Below, piece after piece: positions 1 to 12,009 of a DNA stretch of 64,000 nt (its first letter is position 1; each line of letters starts with the position of its first letter). Both the position numbers and the translations under genes were made by a program. The stretch spans positions 62,001 through 126,000 of the forward strand of contig JANTQA010000028.1 in assembly GCA_027625915.1 (NCBI GenBank). Reading direction: 5' to 3'. Under the pieces are notes generated by a model, which was given only the letters and a program-made list of their open reading frames with translations, had not been told where the DNA came from and searched no databases. Source of the DNA: Anaeramoeba flamelloides (lineage: Eukaryota > Metamonada > Anaeramoebidae).

Positions 1-985
1 AATTTGATATGATTTTCAGTTGCACAGCTCGTGCATTTTTTAATGCCAATACCAAATGTCAAACAAATTCCATAAAAAGACAATTAAAAACAGAGTAAAA
101 AAATAAAATCATTGCATGAATTGAAAAAACATTCATTAAAAAACTTTATTAAAAACAAACAGAAAACAGTTTTAAAAAACATTCAAAGATAGTTAAAAAA
201 AACATTCAATAATTTTTATTTATAAAAATCCAGTTAAATTCAAAAAAAAAAAAAAAATCAAAATTATGCATTCTGAATACATTCAAATCAAAAGCAGTTA
301 TATAACAACTAAATAAAAACACCAAAAAACATTCGAAATTATATATTTTGAATATATTTATTTGAAAACTATTCTAATTCCATTTATCCAAATAAATTCC
401 AATTTTTCTCATTTTAATTAAATTGATCAAATAATTCCAATTTCAAAATATAAATACACCAAATTCCATTATAATTCTATTTAATGAAATGCATTTCTAA
501 TCAATCTAAAAAAAAAATAAAAAAAATGACAACTATTAAACAAAATAATACAATTAAAAGAGATAAAAAATATTAATAATGAGAATTTCATGAAAAATTT
601 AAAAAATAATTGAAAAATATTGAATACAACAATTAACTAAATTAAATATTGAAGAATCAAGTTATTTTATTTAAAAAAAAATAAAAATAATTTTCTTAAA
701 CTCCAGATCAATTTTATCCAGAAAATAAGCTATAATACCCATTTTTATTTTGTAAATACATTAAATTATGTGAATAGGAATATTTAATAAAATGATCATT
801 ATTGAGAAATTGTGATGCATCCGAAAATACTAAAAAATAATTTATCAATTTTTCAATGTAACACAATTATTTCTTTATTAAACATATTTATTGTTTTAAT
901 TCAACATTAATTTACCAAAAAAAAAAAAAAAAAATACCTTATTGTTTTTTTTTTTTCTATTATAAATCTTTTCTTTTTCTTTTAG
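1..985. other. AT-rich intergenic DNA, no gene seen
   Basis: The first 500 bases are rich in A and C and poor in G, with recurring AAACATTCA-like words. The remainder is A/T homopolymer sequence ending in a pyrimidine tract and a TTTTAG. No open frame or recognisable repeat was found. Confidence 0.6.
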
Positions 986-1112
986 GATAATTCAAGAACA
1001 AGATCAAAATTTTAATAATTATAAATTAACTACTTATTGGAAAATGTCTGAAATTTTCTTTGGATCTCAAACACAATCAAGTTTCTCATTAAATGCATAT
1101 TTAAAAAATTGA
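986..1112 (+). CDS. Possible terminal exon of an unrecognised gene
   Basis: A pyrimidine-rich stretch ending TTTTAG, like a 3' splice site, is followed by a 41-codon open frame from 987 that closes with TGA at 1110-1112. Its peptide begins IIQEQDQNFNNYKL and later reads KMSEIFFGSQTQSS; composition is less biased than the surrounding DNA and looks protein-like. No ATG or upstream exon could be placed, and a GTAAGT donor-like site at about 1143 lies after the stop. It may be the last exon of a gene, a relic of one, or chance. I do not recognise the family. Confidence 0.25.
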
Positions 1113-1741
1113 TTATCATCATCTACAATAAAGTTTAAGTTGGTAAGTTACCCAAATGATTGGTTTGGTGATGGATAAGTTTTCATTTCAAAATTCTATA
1201 TTATTTGAAATTTATATATATATATAATAATTTAATAAGAGATCATGAGATTTTTAAATCTTTTATTTTATATTCTTTAAAGAATTTCTTTTTTATTTCT
1301 TAATTATAAACCTTTTTGGATTTAAATATTGATTATTTATAATAAAAAAAAACTCAATATTTGATAAATTTAAAATAAAAATTACTAAATGCTTTTTAAT
1401 ATTTTTTAAAATGTTATTTTTTCAATTTTAATGTTTTTTTAATGTCTTTCAAATGTTTTTTTAAGGTTTTAATGTCATTTTAATGTTTTTCTAATGTAAA
1501 ATTTGGAAATGTTTTTTTTTGCAAGTAAAAAAGTGTAAAATTAGAAAAATTTTTGAATTTTGCAAGATCTGTATTGTCAGAAAATTAAAAAAAAAAAAAA
1601 AAAACACCATTTCCACCCACCTAAAAAGAAATAATTCTTTATTTCTTTGTCATTTTCTATTTTTTTTTTTTTTTTTTTTTTTTTTGGGGGGGAGTAACTA
1701 CTACTAAAATAATCGCGTACACCACAGAAAATCACTCTTGA

Positions 1742-1784
<43 letters not shown>

Positions 1785-2231
1785 TACTGTATGTGTTTTG
1801 AATTTTTTAGTTAGTAAGAAAGAAAGATAAACGATAAATGAATAAAGACAAATAAAAAATTTTTAATAATTAGAAAAAACATAAATTAATGATATAAATC
1901 TTTCTAATTACTATGAATACCAAAAAAAAAACAAAAAAAAAAAAAACCATTTAAAAAATTATTTTTTATATTTAAATATTAAAATTGTTATGATTTTCTG
2001 AAAAAAAAATAGGTAGTATAAAAAAAAAGATAAAAGAAATTGATTTAAAAGATAATATAATATTGGTTTAATTGATTTAGAACAAATCATTTAAAAAATT
2101 GAAATTTTATTAATACTTTGAAACTATAAAAAATTTATATATTTACAAAAAACAAGAAAAAATTTCAATTATTTTTGTTATTAACTTTAAAATTTTTATA
2201 ATCCTGGATTCCTCATAATAAATTCAAATAT
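1113..2231. other. Gene-free stretch with AT microsatellite
   Basis: The stretch holds repeated AATGTTTTTTTAATG-like words at 1380-1500, a long T run ending in a G run at about 1660-1692, and an (AT)n microsatellite at about 1744-1782. No gene is seen. Confidence 0.55.
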
Positions 2232-2233
2232 TA

Positions 2234-2616
2234 CAGCCGTTCCAAGGCTACCGTGAAATTTATTCGAAATCAGTTTGATATTTTAATTCATTTTTTGAAA
2301 TCAGAATAAGAAAGCTGATATTGAAAAAAAATTATTCATAAATGAGGTCATTTGAAAAAATTACTTGAAAACAAAAAAAAAAAAAATTTCAAGATCCCAC
2401 AAAAGGTGTAAAAATAGGATAAACCCTTACAACTACTACCAAACGAAAAGACCAAAAATGGAAAATGTATTTGTAATGTTTTCAAGTAATTTTTTCAAAT
2501 GACCTCATTTATGAATAATTTTTTTTCAATATCAGCTTTCTTATTCTGATTTCAAAAAATGAATTAAAATATCAAACTGATTTCGAATAAATTTCATGGT
2601 AGCCTTGGAACGGTTG
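2234..2616. mobile_element. Palindromic MITE, CAGCCGTTCCAAGG family, copy 1
   Basis: The ends read CAGCCGTTCCAAGGCTACC and GGTAGCCTTGGAACGGTTG, and near-identical inverted arms of over 150 bp run inward to a short centre, so the whole 383 bp can fold into one hairpin. It is flanked by TA on both sides (2232-2233 and 2617-2618), the target duplication expected of Tc1/mariner-type elements. There is no coding capacity. Two other copies with the same outer ends but different interiors lie at 52181 and 59829. Confidence 0.85.
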
Positions 2617-2618
2617 TA

Positions 2619-4849
2619 ATTATTGTATTATGTATTATAAAAATAATATTTATTTTGTTGAAATGTTATAGGATTTTCCAAATCCATTAAAAAACCAAAA
2701 AAAAAAATATATATGAAAAATATGAAAAATTATTAAAAATGATCACTTTATGATTTTTTTATTTCATCAAGTGGAATAAAATAAAAAAAAAAAAAAAAAG
2801 AAAAAGAAATTACTTATTCAGTAATAAATTGAGTTTTAATAAAGTATTGAATTAAATCCCATGATTGGGAATTAAATAATTAGAAGATTATTTATATTCA
2901 ATTTATTAAATAAGTTTCTGTATTTATCTTGATTTTGCCTCATTAAATAGGAGGATTTATTAAAAGATAAATTAAAGGTTTGAATATTCCAAAGTTGATC
3001 CAAGGAAAAAAGTGAGTTAACACTACTTCAGGTAATTATGAGAGATCTAAAGTACCTCTGTAACGAGAGTATAAAAGTTTGATCGAAAAACCTTTAAGTT
3101 CATTTTTTTTTTTAACTTTACTTTTTTTTCATCTTAAAAAGATAAAATAAATACCTCCTCAAGAATTAATTGAAGAGTCCGAAAATGGGAAGATTAATAA
3201 AAATACAGAAAGAAATCAATAACTCGTATCAAAATGATTACAAAAAATTTTTAGAAGAAGAAGAAGAGATTGTTAACAAAGATTCTGATTAAAGATCTTG
3301 ATCCAAACATTGTTGTTTTGTATTTTTATTTTAATTGCAGTTTCCAAAAAAATGAGTCAGCCCAAAAAAAAAAATGAGTTAGGTGTTTTTATAGAAAAAT
3401 GGTAGTTAAAGTGTATTTGATCAAAAAATTTTTTTACTTCTTTTTTACTACATTTGTAAAGAAAAACATAACCTAACAATTAGACTGATTAATTAGAATT
3501 AAAATACAATTTAAAACATCTAATGAAATCAAATTTTAAATAGGTTTAATTTTTAAAATTTTGGTTTTCAGAGCACCACTTTGAAAAAGTAGATTATTTA
3601 TTACATTTTTTATCTCTATTATTTTTTTATTCATGTTAAATTGGCTTGAAAAGTTTAACAATAGGTATTATTTTAGTTTGAGCTATCTTGATTGATTAGT
3701 AGAAAAATAAAATGAATAATCTTTGAAAACTTTTCCTTTTTACTACAATTTTCTTATAAAAACACCTAACCTATTTTTTTTTTTTTGGAAAATGTTAGAT
3801 TATCCTTTTTTTCGTTCATTAACCAGGATTATCCGGAACTGGATTTTGACTGTTATCACCTTAATTTCTATAGTAATAAAAAAATTGTCAAAACCACTAC
3901 ACTTCAACTCATCTAGATATTTGTTAATGGGTTCTCGGCACTACGTTCTTGACCACATTAACTGATATCAAGAATCGTTTCCCGTTTCGCTTTTCTTCCA
4001 ATATTTTGGTAACTCTTGATATTTGGGATGAAATTCTCATTTCAACATGATAATTACAGATCGAAATTAAGATAAAAAAATAGTTAAAATGATTTTCTCC
4101 TTAAAATTTTGAAATAAAATAGTAAATTTTTTTTTTCCCCTTAAATAATTTTTAAAATTTGGAAGATTTCATTTATTACAGATAGGAATTTTCAAACTCT
4201 ATAGTCAATAAAAACAATAATATCAGAAATATTAGAAGATTCTTTGGTGGTACTAAAAATTGAAAAGGGTTATCTTTGAGTGATTCCAGTGTTTATCATA
4301 GCTTATCATGAAGAGTAAATCGAAATTACAATAATTAAATTAGTTTTGTCATCATTAATGATGAGCGTAGAGTATCTAATTCTAGTTTTGGTTCAATTAT
4401 TTATTCTAAAATCATTTTTTCAAAATAGTACATTACAACCTGGGCAGAACTCTCATTTTGGATTTTTTTTAACTTTTTTTATACTTGAATTGTAAAAATG
4501 ATCCTCATTTAGTTAATAACTCTTCAAAGTCTAATTTTTTTTTTTTTTTGAAACTGATCATTTTTTGACACATAAAATCTTTACTGAAAAAAATGGATTT
4601 TTATCAACAATAAAAAAAAATCTAAAAGGTTTTGGAGTTTTAGGAAATAAATTGAATTGAAAGGTTTAAGGTATGTTCATTTAGAGTTAGAAAGTGACCT
4701 TATTTCTTTAAAATAACAAAAGGAAAAAAAAAATTAAAATTGTACAGAAATCGAGCTTTGAGACATCTAGATGAACAAAAAAAGTTTTTTTTTTATTTTT
4801 CTTGCATCTTTATTTGTAATTAATATTTAATCAATTTAAATTAGAAACA
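2619..4849. other. Gene-poor region with one small open frame
   Basis: A 35-codon ATG frame at 3185-3292 gives a peptide starting MGRLIKIQKEINNS with a Glu run and ending at TAA; it could be an exon remnant. The segment 3790-4030 is somewhat richer in G+C than its surroundings, but neither strand gives a recognisable product. The rest is homopolymer-rich DNA without visible features. Confidence 0.4.
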
Positions 4850-6208
4850 TTATTTGTGTACAATGGATGTACCAATTCCATTGTATTCTTCTTTGGAAAT
4901 CCACCAACTTTGAAAAGTTGAAAGAGTTGTAACAATAGAAGCACCTAACCAGGAAGAATATTTTCTTTCATGAGGAGCAACCACCTTAATTTCCTTTTTT
5001 TTTATTAATTTCGGATCCAAGTTTCTAATTTCGTTTTGTAATCTTCAGTTTTAAACATTGAAGCCCCACCATATAGAATTATATTACTATAAAGGTTTCT
5101 TCTCAAATCCAGATCATCACATTTCTCAATTAAATCAAATACTAATTGGTGAACACCAGATAATTTTTCTGATTGTAATAAATTTGGTTGGAAAAGAACT
5201 TCTGTGCAGCGAAATCTTTCGTTTCCAAGTGTAATCAATTGTCCATCAGGAAGCTTATAATTTTTATCAAGACATGAATAATATTCATTGACAAAATCAG
5301 CTGCGACAGAACATAATTGTTCTTTCATGTCTCTTAAAAGTTCTCTTCCGGCTGTTGTTGTAAAGGAGTATCCTCTTTCTGCTATGGGTTTCATTAAATA
5401 AGAGGAAAGATGGTTCCCACCAAGTTCAATCATTTGACAATATTCGTCCAAGTAAATACCTTCATTAATGCATGCGATTTGTGTACACTCATAACCGAGA
5501 TCAATCACAATACCCGTTTTCAGACCATAAGAATAAAGAGAAAAAATTTCTGCTGGTGCTAGAGAGAAGGATTGTACATTAAAAGTTTCAAGCATTATCT
5601 CTGCAATCCTCTCAGCTGTGGAACTATGTGCTTTCTTCTGAATTTTAATAGTTTGAAGAACTTTGTGATCTTCTGGAGATCTTCGTAATTCATTATGAAT
5701 GGTATGATGCCCAAACCTTTTCAAGATCATCCCAGTTGGTGACAAGTCCTTTTTCAATTGGGTGTTTCAGGGTAAGCACTCCTCTTTTGTATTGAGCTTC
5801 ATCTTCAACAAAAGCATCTTTGAAATTGTCAATTTTTTTTATTTTTGGTCTTCCTACAATCATTGGGAAAACAGCTCTTGGTGCATCATCTCCTCCAAAA
5901 CCTGCTTTCATCATACTAGAGCCATTATCAATGATAAGATCTTGAATGGATACACTAACGGGTTCATAATTAGAAATATAACTTTTAGTAAAATTAAAAT
6001 TATAATTTCGATCTTCTTGTGTTTTTTCTTGTTCTTGTTCTTGTTCTTGTTCTTGTTTCTTTTCATTTTTGTTTCCATTTTCCTTTTCCTTTTCCTTTTC
6101 CTTTTCCTTTTTTTTTTCATTTTCAAAGGTTTCTTCTTCTTCAACAAATTTATATTTCTTTACATTTTTCAAATTATAGTTTGATTCAACAGGTTGATCA
6201 CTGACCAA
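4850..6208 (-). pseudogene. Actin-family protein gene with two frame breaks
   Basis: The product resembles conventional actin along most of its length. After about 85 residues rich in Lys, Glu and Gln comes the phosphate-1 region [14 protein letters not shown], then [15 protein letters not shown], the segment [60 protein letters not shown], and the C-terminus [10 protein letters not shown] with SIVHK before a TAA at 4850-4852. Phosphate loop 2 is unusual (DLGYECT instead of DSGDGVT). The frame changes at a GGG in 5710-5712, which looks like one extra base, and again at about 5004-5017 just before an A run; neither spot offers a GT-AG intron. No in-frame ATG precedes the actin homology, so an upstream exon may exist or the 5' end has decayed. 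This is either a recent pseudogene or a working divergent actin with assembly errors. The Lys/Glu/Gln tract is encoded by 6-base repeats at about 6025-6115. Confidence 0.8.
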
Positions 6209-6216
6209 AATTTCAT

Positions 6217-6801
6217 TATTGTTTTTTAATTTTCCTCAAAACATTTTTGAAAAAAATGTAAACTTGGGTTAATAGATAAAGAATTTGATACCAATCTTTG
6301 GAGAGTAAAAGTTTGTCAAGGAAATAAAGTAATTAATCTTTTAATATCTCTTAAGGGACAAGTTACATAAAAAAAAAATTTCTAGTGAACCAAATAGCCA
6401 ATTAAAACAAATATTTACTCTCTTCTTGAAATTGAAAAATTCATTAAAAATATGATTACCAAAAGAAAACCTGGCTCACCTTTAAAGGTATTTTCAGAAA
6501 TGAGTTCTTGTTTTGGATAAAGTTTGATCCATTTTTCTCAATTTTTGAAAAAGTAAAAACAATCTGCATATTTTCAGATTTTTCTTCAAAAAAAAAATAT
6601 TTTCTTTTTGGGACCAGTAACATAAAAAAAAAATTCAAGTGTATCTAATAGCAAATTAAAAAAAAAAGTTCTGGTCTCTTGAAATTGATAAATACATTTA
6701 AAATCCGATTGCTATAAAACCTAACTCACCTTTAAAGGTATTTTCAGAAATGAATTATTGTTTTTAACAGTTTGATCCATTTTTAAAAAAGTCTAAAATT
6801 C
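6217..6801. repeat. Two copies of a dispersed repeat
   Basis: Sequences at about 6360-6545 and 6600-6790 are diverged direct copies sharing CACCTTTAAAGGTATTTTC, AGAAATGA and GTTTGATCCA. Inverted relatives lie at about 8090-8760 and 18490-18690. The core looks like a splice donor on one strand but no exon could be tied to it. The segment 6521-6545 is an empty-site counterpart of the insertion at 8129. Confidence 0.6.
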
Positions 6802-8115
6802 AACATTAAAACAGTATTTTACAAACAAAAAAAAGTTTTTTACAAGAGATCATTTGTAAGAAATCATTTTTTTTACCACCACACTATACCTCGCACATAT
6901 TTTCAGATCAAATTCAACCCATTTTAAAACAAAGTAAACTCAACACCAAACTCAAGTGAACCAAAAGTAAGAGTTTGATAGTACTAACGAATTCCATTTA
7001 ATCGTGGTAAATGATTACTTCGTTTTCCTATTGGTGAAAAAGTTCAACATAGTTTTTGTTTAAGGGAATCTTGTCTCCTAAATATTTTTTTTTTCAAAGA
7101 CAATTTTACATTTTTTGAAATTGCTGTTCAATTGTTCTCAATAAAAAAAACCCTTTCTCAACTTTAAGGAAACGAGTTCTCATTTTTAAAAGAAATCAAA
7201 TATTCTCCATTGGTTTTTATTTAAAAGATCTCCAGATCCTTTTTTCTTTGAATTTGTGAATTGCAAAATAAAAAGACAAATTTATAAAAACCTTGTTTAT
7301 TTTTTGGAAATGCCCTTTTTTTTAATATTTAATAATTGGTATAAATCAATAACTATTGGGAATCCAAGCTTATTTTAAAAAGATAAGATAAATAAATCAA
7401 ATATTAAATAAAAGAAGATCCGTATAAAATTGTATATTTTGTTTTATTTATATTAATTTTTATAATTTTAATTTGAAATTTAATAGATTGGGTACTTTTT
7501 TTTTTTTCTAATATCCATTGTATAAAAACAACACATTGTTATTATTTAAATGAGTTATTTGATAATATTTCATAATTTTTTTATTATAATTATTGATTTG
7601 AATTAATTTTATTTGTTTGAGAATATTTAAAAAATTAGTGAAATAAGGGTGAAATATAAAGTCTTTAACTTCTGGGTTTATAATACTAACTAGTGAAATA
7701 AATAAGAAAGTGTTATAAATTATTATGTCAAAATAATCAAATTAAAAAGTTTTTCCTCGAGTTAATAATTGAATTTTTTAGGTTTTAAAAAAATTATTTT
7801 TGGATCATTTATAAATTGATGGATTAGTTTTTTTTCTCTGATTTTTTTTTTAAATAAAAAAGAAAAAAATGATTTCAAATTTTGTGATTAATAAAGAAAT
7901 TTGATTTTTTTAAAATTTAAAATAATTATTGTAATTTTTTTGGGAATCTTAACATATATTTTTATATAATGGGTTATAATTATACTTAGAGGATTTGTTT
8001 TCAAAATTTATTTTTGTTCACTTCTTTCATATACAACGAGATTTCTTTCTTCTTTAAAGAAAATTATTTTTTTTGAAATAATTTGAAAATATGTTGAATT
8101 TTGGACTTTTTTAAA
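6802..8115. repeat. Segmental duplication, partner at 25067-26375
   Basis: Long similarity in direct orientation to 25067-26375 is visible from CATTAAAACAGTATTTTAC onward. It includes ACTCAACACCAAACTCAAG and GATCCTTTTTTCTTTGAAT and ends near a GAATATG-TGAATTTT segment. Substitutions and small indels are frequent, so the duplication is old. No gene is apparent in either copy. Both copies lie just upstream, relative to transcription, of a gene on the minus strand (actin family here, PGM2 there), so they might be related promoter regions, which is inference. Confidence 0.65.
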
Positions 8116-8128
8116 AATGAGAAAAATA

Positions 8129-8606
8129 CAGTGGCGTAACTAACCCATGTTTTTAATTTTAACCCATTACTGAAATTTAACCCGTGTTAAAAATAATTGC
8201 TCCTCCGAGAGATAAAATAAACAAACCAATAGGATGACAATAACATATAAATTCGAAATAGGGTTCTTCAAATGCATTTTAAAAAATAATTGAGAAGATA
8301 TTGAGAGATTAAAATGAGATTGTCTGACAAAAAAATGAGAAAAAGATCATTTTTTAGCTTTGAATAAAAAAAGCATTTGATTTAAACAAAAATTGTAATT
8401 ATGATGAAATTTTGGAAACAAAAGTATTTAATATTTTTTAATCAATTATGTTAATTCAAGATCTAACCTCCAAAGCCAATTTAACTCTGAATCAAGAACG
8501 TACATTGGTCTTTTTATCTTTAAATACCCAAGCTCTTAAAAAAAAAACATGGGTTAAATTTTAGTAATGGGTTAAAGGTTGTCAACATGGGTTATTTCCG
8601 CCACTG
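8129..8606. mobile_element. MITE with CAGTGGCG terminal repeats
   Basis: Ends CAGTGGCGTAACTAACCCAT and the inverted counterpart ending CCGCCACTG define inverted repeats of about 70 bp around a non-coding centre. TA flanks both sides (8127-8128 and 8607-8608). The surrounding repeat exists without the insert at 6521-6545 and 18571-18600, which confirms the boundaries. This is most simply a non-autonomous Tc1/mariner-type element. Confidence 0.85.
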
Positions 8607-9546
8607 TAGATCAAACTGTTTAAAAACAATAATTCATTTCTGAAAATACCTTTAAAGGTGAGTGAGGTTTTATTGGTAATCAGATTTTAACTCTGTTTTT
8701 CAATTTTGAGAGATGGTAAATTTTTTTTTGAATTTGCTATTAGATTCACCTGAAGATTTTTATTTAACCTTACTGGTACCTTAAAATTTTCTTTCTGAAC
8801 TTTTAAAACCACACCAACTAACTAAGGGCACTTTTGTAATGATTTTCTCATGAATAATTAAGTAACTCACATTTTGTAATTAAAAATAAAGGTAATTCAG
8901 CCGAAAAATATTTTCACCTTTTTCGGAAAACTTTCTTCAAAAAAACATTAGAAGGTTTTCATAAGTATTGATCCTTAAAAATAGTTTTTTTTTAAATAAC
9001 AAATAAATTCTATAAAACATAACCCAGTGTCTCTGGGATTAATTTTGAAACAGCGGTTAATAAAATAATACACTATCAAAAAATCCAAAACAACATTTAA
9101 TTAAGAAAAAAAATATTTATACAAGTCAACACCGATTATTGAACAAACTGTAAAAACTTCAAAGTTTTCATTTAAAAAAAAAAAATTTTAATCTAAATTT
9201 CCTTTTGAAAAACTACTGTTCTTGCTTAATAAAAGGAAAAATATTTCCTTTTAACTTTTTTATAAAAACCGAGATGTGGAAACTTTTTCACAGAAATCAA
9301 ACAAAATAACAAAATATACAGTTCTAAAAGCAAAATCTAATTCTTACCTGATTTTAGGCATTAAAAAGTTTATTTTTTTTTCCTTTGCTTCCCAAAAACC
9401 ATTGTTTTTGGAAAGATGAAATAAAATTTTGATCCTTTTATTTTACAACAAATAGTATTAACTTAAATATGACAAATGATTTTGAATTGACCCTAGAATT
9501 TTTTAAAAAGAAAATTTAAAATTTAAAATTATGATTAATTACAGTA
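8607..9546. repeat. Flank of dispersed repeat, then featureless AT-rich DNA
   Basis: 8609-8760 is an inverted copy of 6637-6790. 9417-9462 is a half copy of the CTRTTAAWTG MITE family. The intervening bases show no gene or clear repeat. Confidence 0.5.
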
Positions 9547-9763
9547 CTGTTAAATGAAAAATTAATTGGACAAAAATTTCATTTAGTATTCCATAAAAGG
9601 TTTGAAAAGACAAGAAAAAACTAAAAATATTAAATTCTCAGATCAGTTTTATAATCGTAATTCCGTTGAAGAACAGGTTTTTTAATAATTTATTGAATAT
9701 TTTTGATTTTTTTTTTCAGAAAGATAAATGAAAATTTTGTCCTGTTAACTTTTCAACTAATGG
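9547..9763. mobile_element. Palindromic MITE, CTRTTAAWTG family, copy 1
   Basis: The left arm CTGTTAAATGAAAAATTAAT matches, inverted, the right arm ending CAACTAATGG. The arms continue through a GGACAAAAATTTCATTTA segment, so the 217 bp can fold on itself. TA lies on both sides. It has no coding capacity. Two further full copies lie at 11043 and 11780. Confidence 0.75.
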
Positions 9764-11042
9764 TATGTTCAATAACCCATAATGTTGATCTAATTGTATT
9801 TGAATTTAACAAAAAAAAATAGAGTAAAAATGTTAACAATTATCAGACTTCCAAATGATAGTACTTACAATTTAATTATCTTAAAAAGCTAGTTTTGCAA
9901 ATACAAAACAATATAATTTTAAAAGTAAAAGTATAAAAAATTTAAATGTTTTCTAAATGAAATAATATTTGGTTTTTTTTTTTGAAAATGTTGTTTCTTT
10001 TTTTTTTGTGTTGGTAGTACAATTTATTTTGCGTTTTATCAAAAAACACCAAACTTAAAATTGAATACATAGACTAATGAACAACTCTCTTGTTAAAGGA
10101 AATTTTTGAAAAAATCTGATTTCACAAATTGTAAGTACAGATAAAATAGAAAAAAAGTTTTGGTTTAATTTTCATTTTATCAATCCCCAAACTTTATTTA
10201 TAAGGGTATGAATTTCAAAAATCAACTTTTTTTACAAAGTAACTTTTAGTTTAAAGTCAGATTCAAGTTATCCAGTGTTTATGTTTTTATAGGTATTCCG
10301 TTTTATCCAAATAAAATAAAAAAAAATATAACCAAAAATTAAAAATCACTGTGTACAAAATGATGAAATTTTTTTACAAAATATTTTTTCAAACAATTTA
10401 TGTTTGAAATTACTTCGAACTATTTTTAAAAAGTTCTGTAAGAAATCAAACGAATATATAATTTGAGAGAATTAGATCTATTTTAGTTTTAAGAAGATTT
10501 TCGCTAATAAAATTTCGAAACAGATTCAGTTTTTTTTTAATTTTGAGAAGGGAGAATTCAAAATAATTTTGTTTCATAATTTGTAATTGGATTCTTCAAT
10601 CAATTAAGGTGTCAAAATTCTCATTATCTACTTTTTTCAAAAAGTCGTTAAATATTTAAAAGTGAAAATAAAAAAGTATTCTCCGCTCCAATAGCTTACC
10701 AATATACCATAGACCTTGTTTAAAAAATAAAATGCTTTGGACTTATTGTTTCGCAACCTTCAAATAATCAATTTTTTTTTATCCCCCTTTAAAAGGATAA
10801 TTAATTTTTGTCAAGTAAATTTTAATATTTTACCATTCAAATAATTCTTGTTCAAATTTGATGAAATTCTGAAATAATCAATCAAAAATTGTTGTTTGTT
10901 AATATTATAATTTCGAATTCTCAAACGTAAATTCTTTTGTTGAATAAATTGTGTAAATTAATAAAAAATACTATGGTAACTTTCTGAAATATTTTTTCAT
11001 CTTTCCATTTAATTTCTGTTAGGATCAATAATAATAAAGGTA
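9764..11042. other. Gene-free stretch containing one arm of a distant inverted repeat
   Basis: 10255-10380 is an inverted copy of 15010-15135, sharing AAGTTATCCAGTGTTTATG and CCAAAAATTAAAAATC. The two arms enclose the membrane-protein gene. The remainder is AT-rich without visible features. Confidence 0.6.
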
Positions 11043-11259
11043 CTATTAATTGAAAAATTAACTGGATAAAATTTTCATTTATCTTTCTGAAAAAAAAAAT
11101 CCAAAGTATTTAAATAAATCCTTAAAAAACCTGTTCTTCAAAGGAATTCTTAATACAACAGATCTTTATAATTATAGATTTTTAATTTTTACTTTTGATT
11201 TTCTTTTTTTTTGGAATACTAAATGAAATTTTTGTCATGTTAGATTTTTCATTTAACAG
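11043..11259. mobile_element. Palindromic MITE, CTRTTAAWTG family, copy 2
   Basis: The left arm CTATTAATTGAAAAATTAAC pairs with the right arm TTTTTCATTTAACAG. TA is found at 11041-11042 and 11260-11261. The length of 217 bp equals copy 1. Confidence 0.75.
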
Positions 11260-11404
11260 TATTTCCTAAATGAGAACATTCGAAATTGTCGGTTGACTAA
11301 TTATTAATAAATTATTTCTCTTTCCGAAAAAATAATAATCATTTTTTTTAAACTTTCTTTTTTCTTTAATTCCAAGTGATTCATTAAAGAAAATAAAGCT
11401 AAAC

Positions 11405-11521
11405 ATGTCTTTAAAAGACAAATCAGATGAAGGGTTAATGGAATTAACATCTTTTGGAGAAGAAATTGAGATGCCTAAAAGTAATTATTTCTTTTTGTTT
11501 TGTCTATATTTAGGGTATTAA
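11405..11521 (+). CDS. Small acidic ORF, possible first exon of the next gene
   Basis: A 38-codon frame opens with ATG and reads MSLKDKSDEGLMELTSFGEE then IEMPKSNYFF before TAA. The first 24 residues look like an acidic cytoplasmic tail, while the rest turns into Phe/Tyr-rich sequence typical of reading into an AT-rich intron. An AAAA|GTAATT donor-like site falls at about 11479. Joining it to an acceptor at 12645 upstream of the membrane protein does not keep the frame, so the link is unproven. Confidence 0.3.
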   Translation: MSLKDKSDEGLMELTSFGEEIEMPKSNYFFLFCLYLGY

Positions 11522-11779
11522 TAAAATTTAGGAATTGATTTAATTTGCTTATTTTCACAACATAGACGAGTAAGTTTTTTTCTTTTTTCTTCGTTCTTTT
11601 TGCTTAATTTACAAAAATAGGGTTAATATTTCCAAAACAGAAATAAGAAATCATTTTTTGATCATGAAATACATCTTTTTCTTTTGAAGGTAATTTCTGA
11701 TTTTTTGGAAAAAATTTGGTACATTACATAAAATATTGGAAAATAGTACTTTTTCTAAAAACGAAAAAGATAAAGAATA

Positions 11780-12009
11780 CTATTAATTGCAAAATAAAGG
11801 AACAAATTTTTTTTTTTTTTACTTTTCCAAAAAAAAAATCAAAACCTAACCCTTCCTAAAAATTCCAATAAATCCTTAAAGACCCTCAATTCTCAAAGGA
11901 AAATCATATTAAAACTAATTTATAGAATTAAATCTTTGAAATTTTCTTTTAAATTTTTGTTTGGAAAGATTGAATGTAAATTTTGTTGAATTTATTTTGC
12001 AACAAATAG
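11780..12009. mobile_element. Palindromic MITE, CTRTTAAWTG family, copy 3
   Basis: Left end CTATTAATTGCAAAATAAAG and right end TTTATTTTGCAACAAATAG are inverted to each other, and both flanks are TA. It is more diverged than copies 1 and 2 and has an expanded T run near the left arm. Confidence 0.7.

Noticed and set aside
3723-3965. 80-codon frame in a slightly G+C-richer segment
   Set aside because: It runs through homopolymers, has no recognised motif, and the opposite strand gives an equally unconvincing reading.
5762-6204. Long open frames on the plus strand rich in Phe/Leu
   Set aside because: They are the complement of the Lys/Glu/Gln tract of the actin-family gene and have no independent support.
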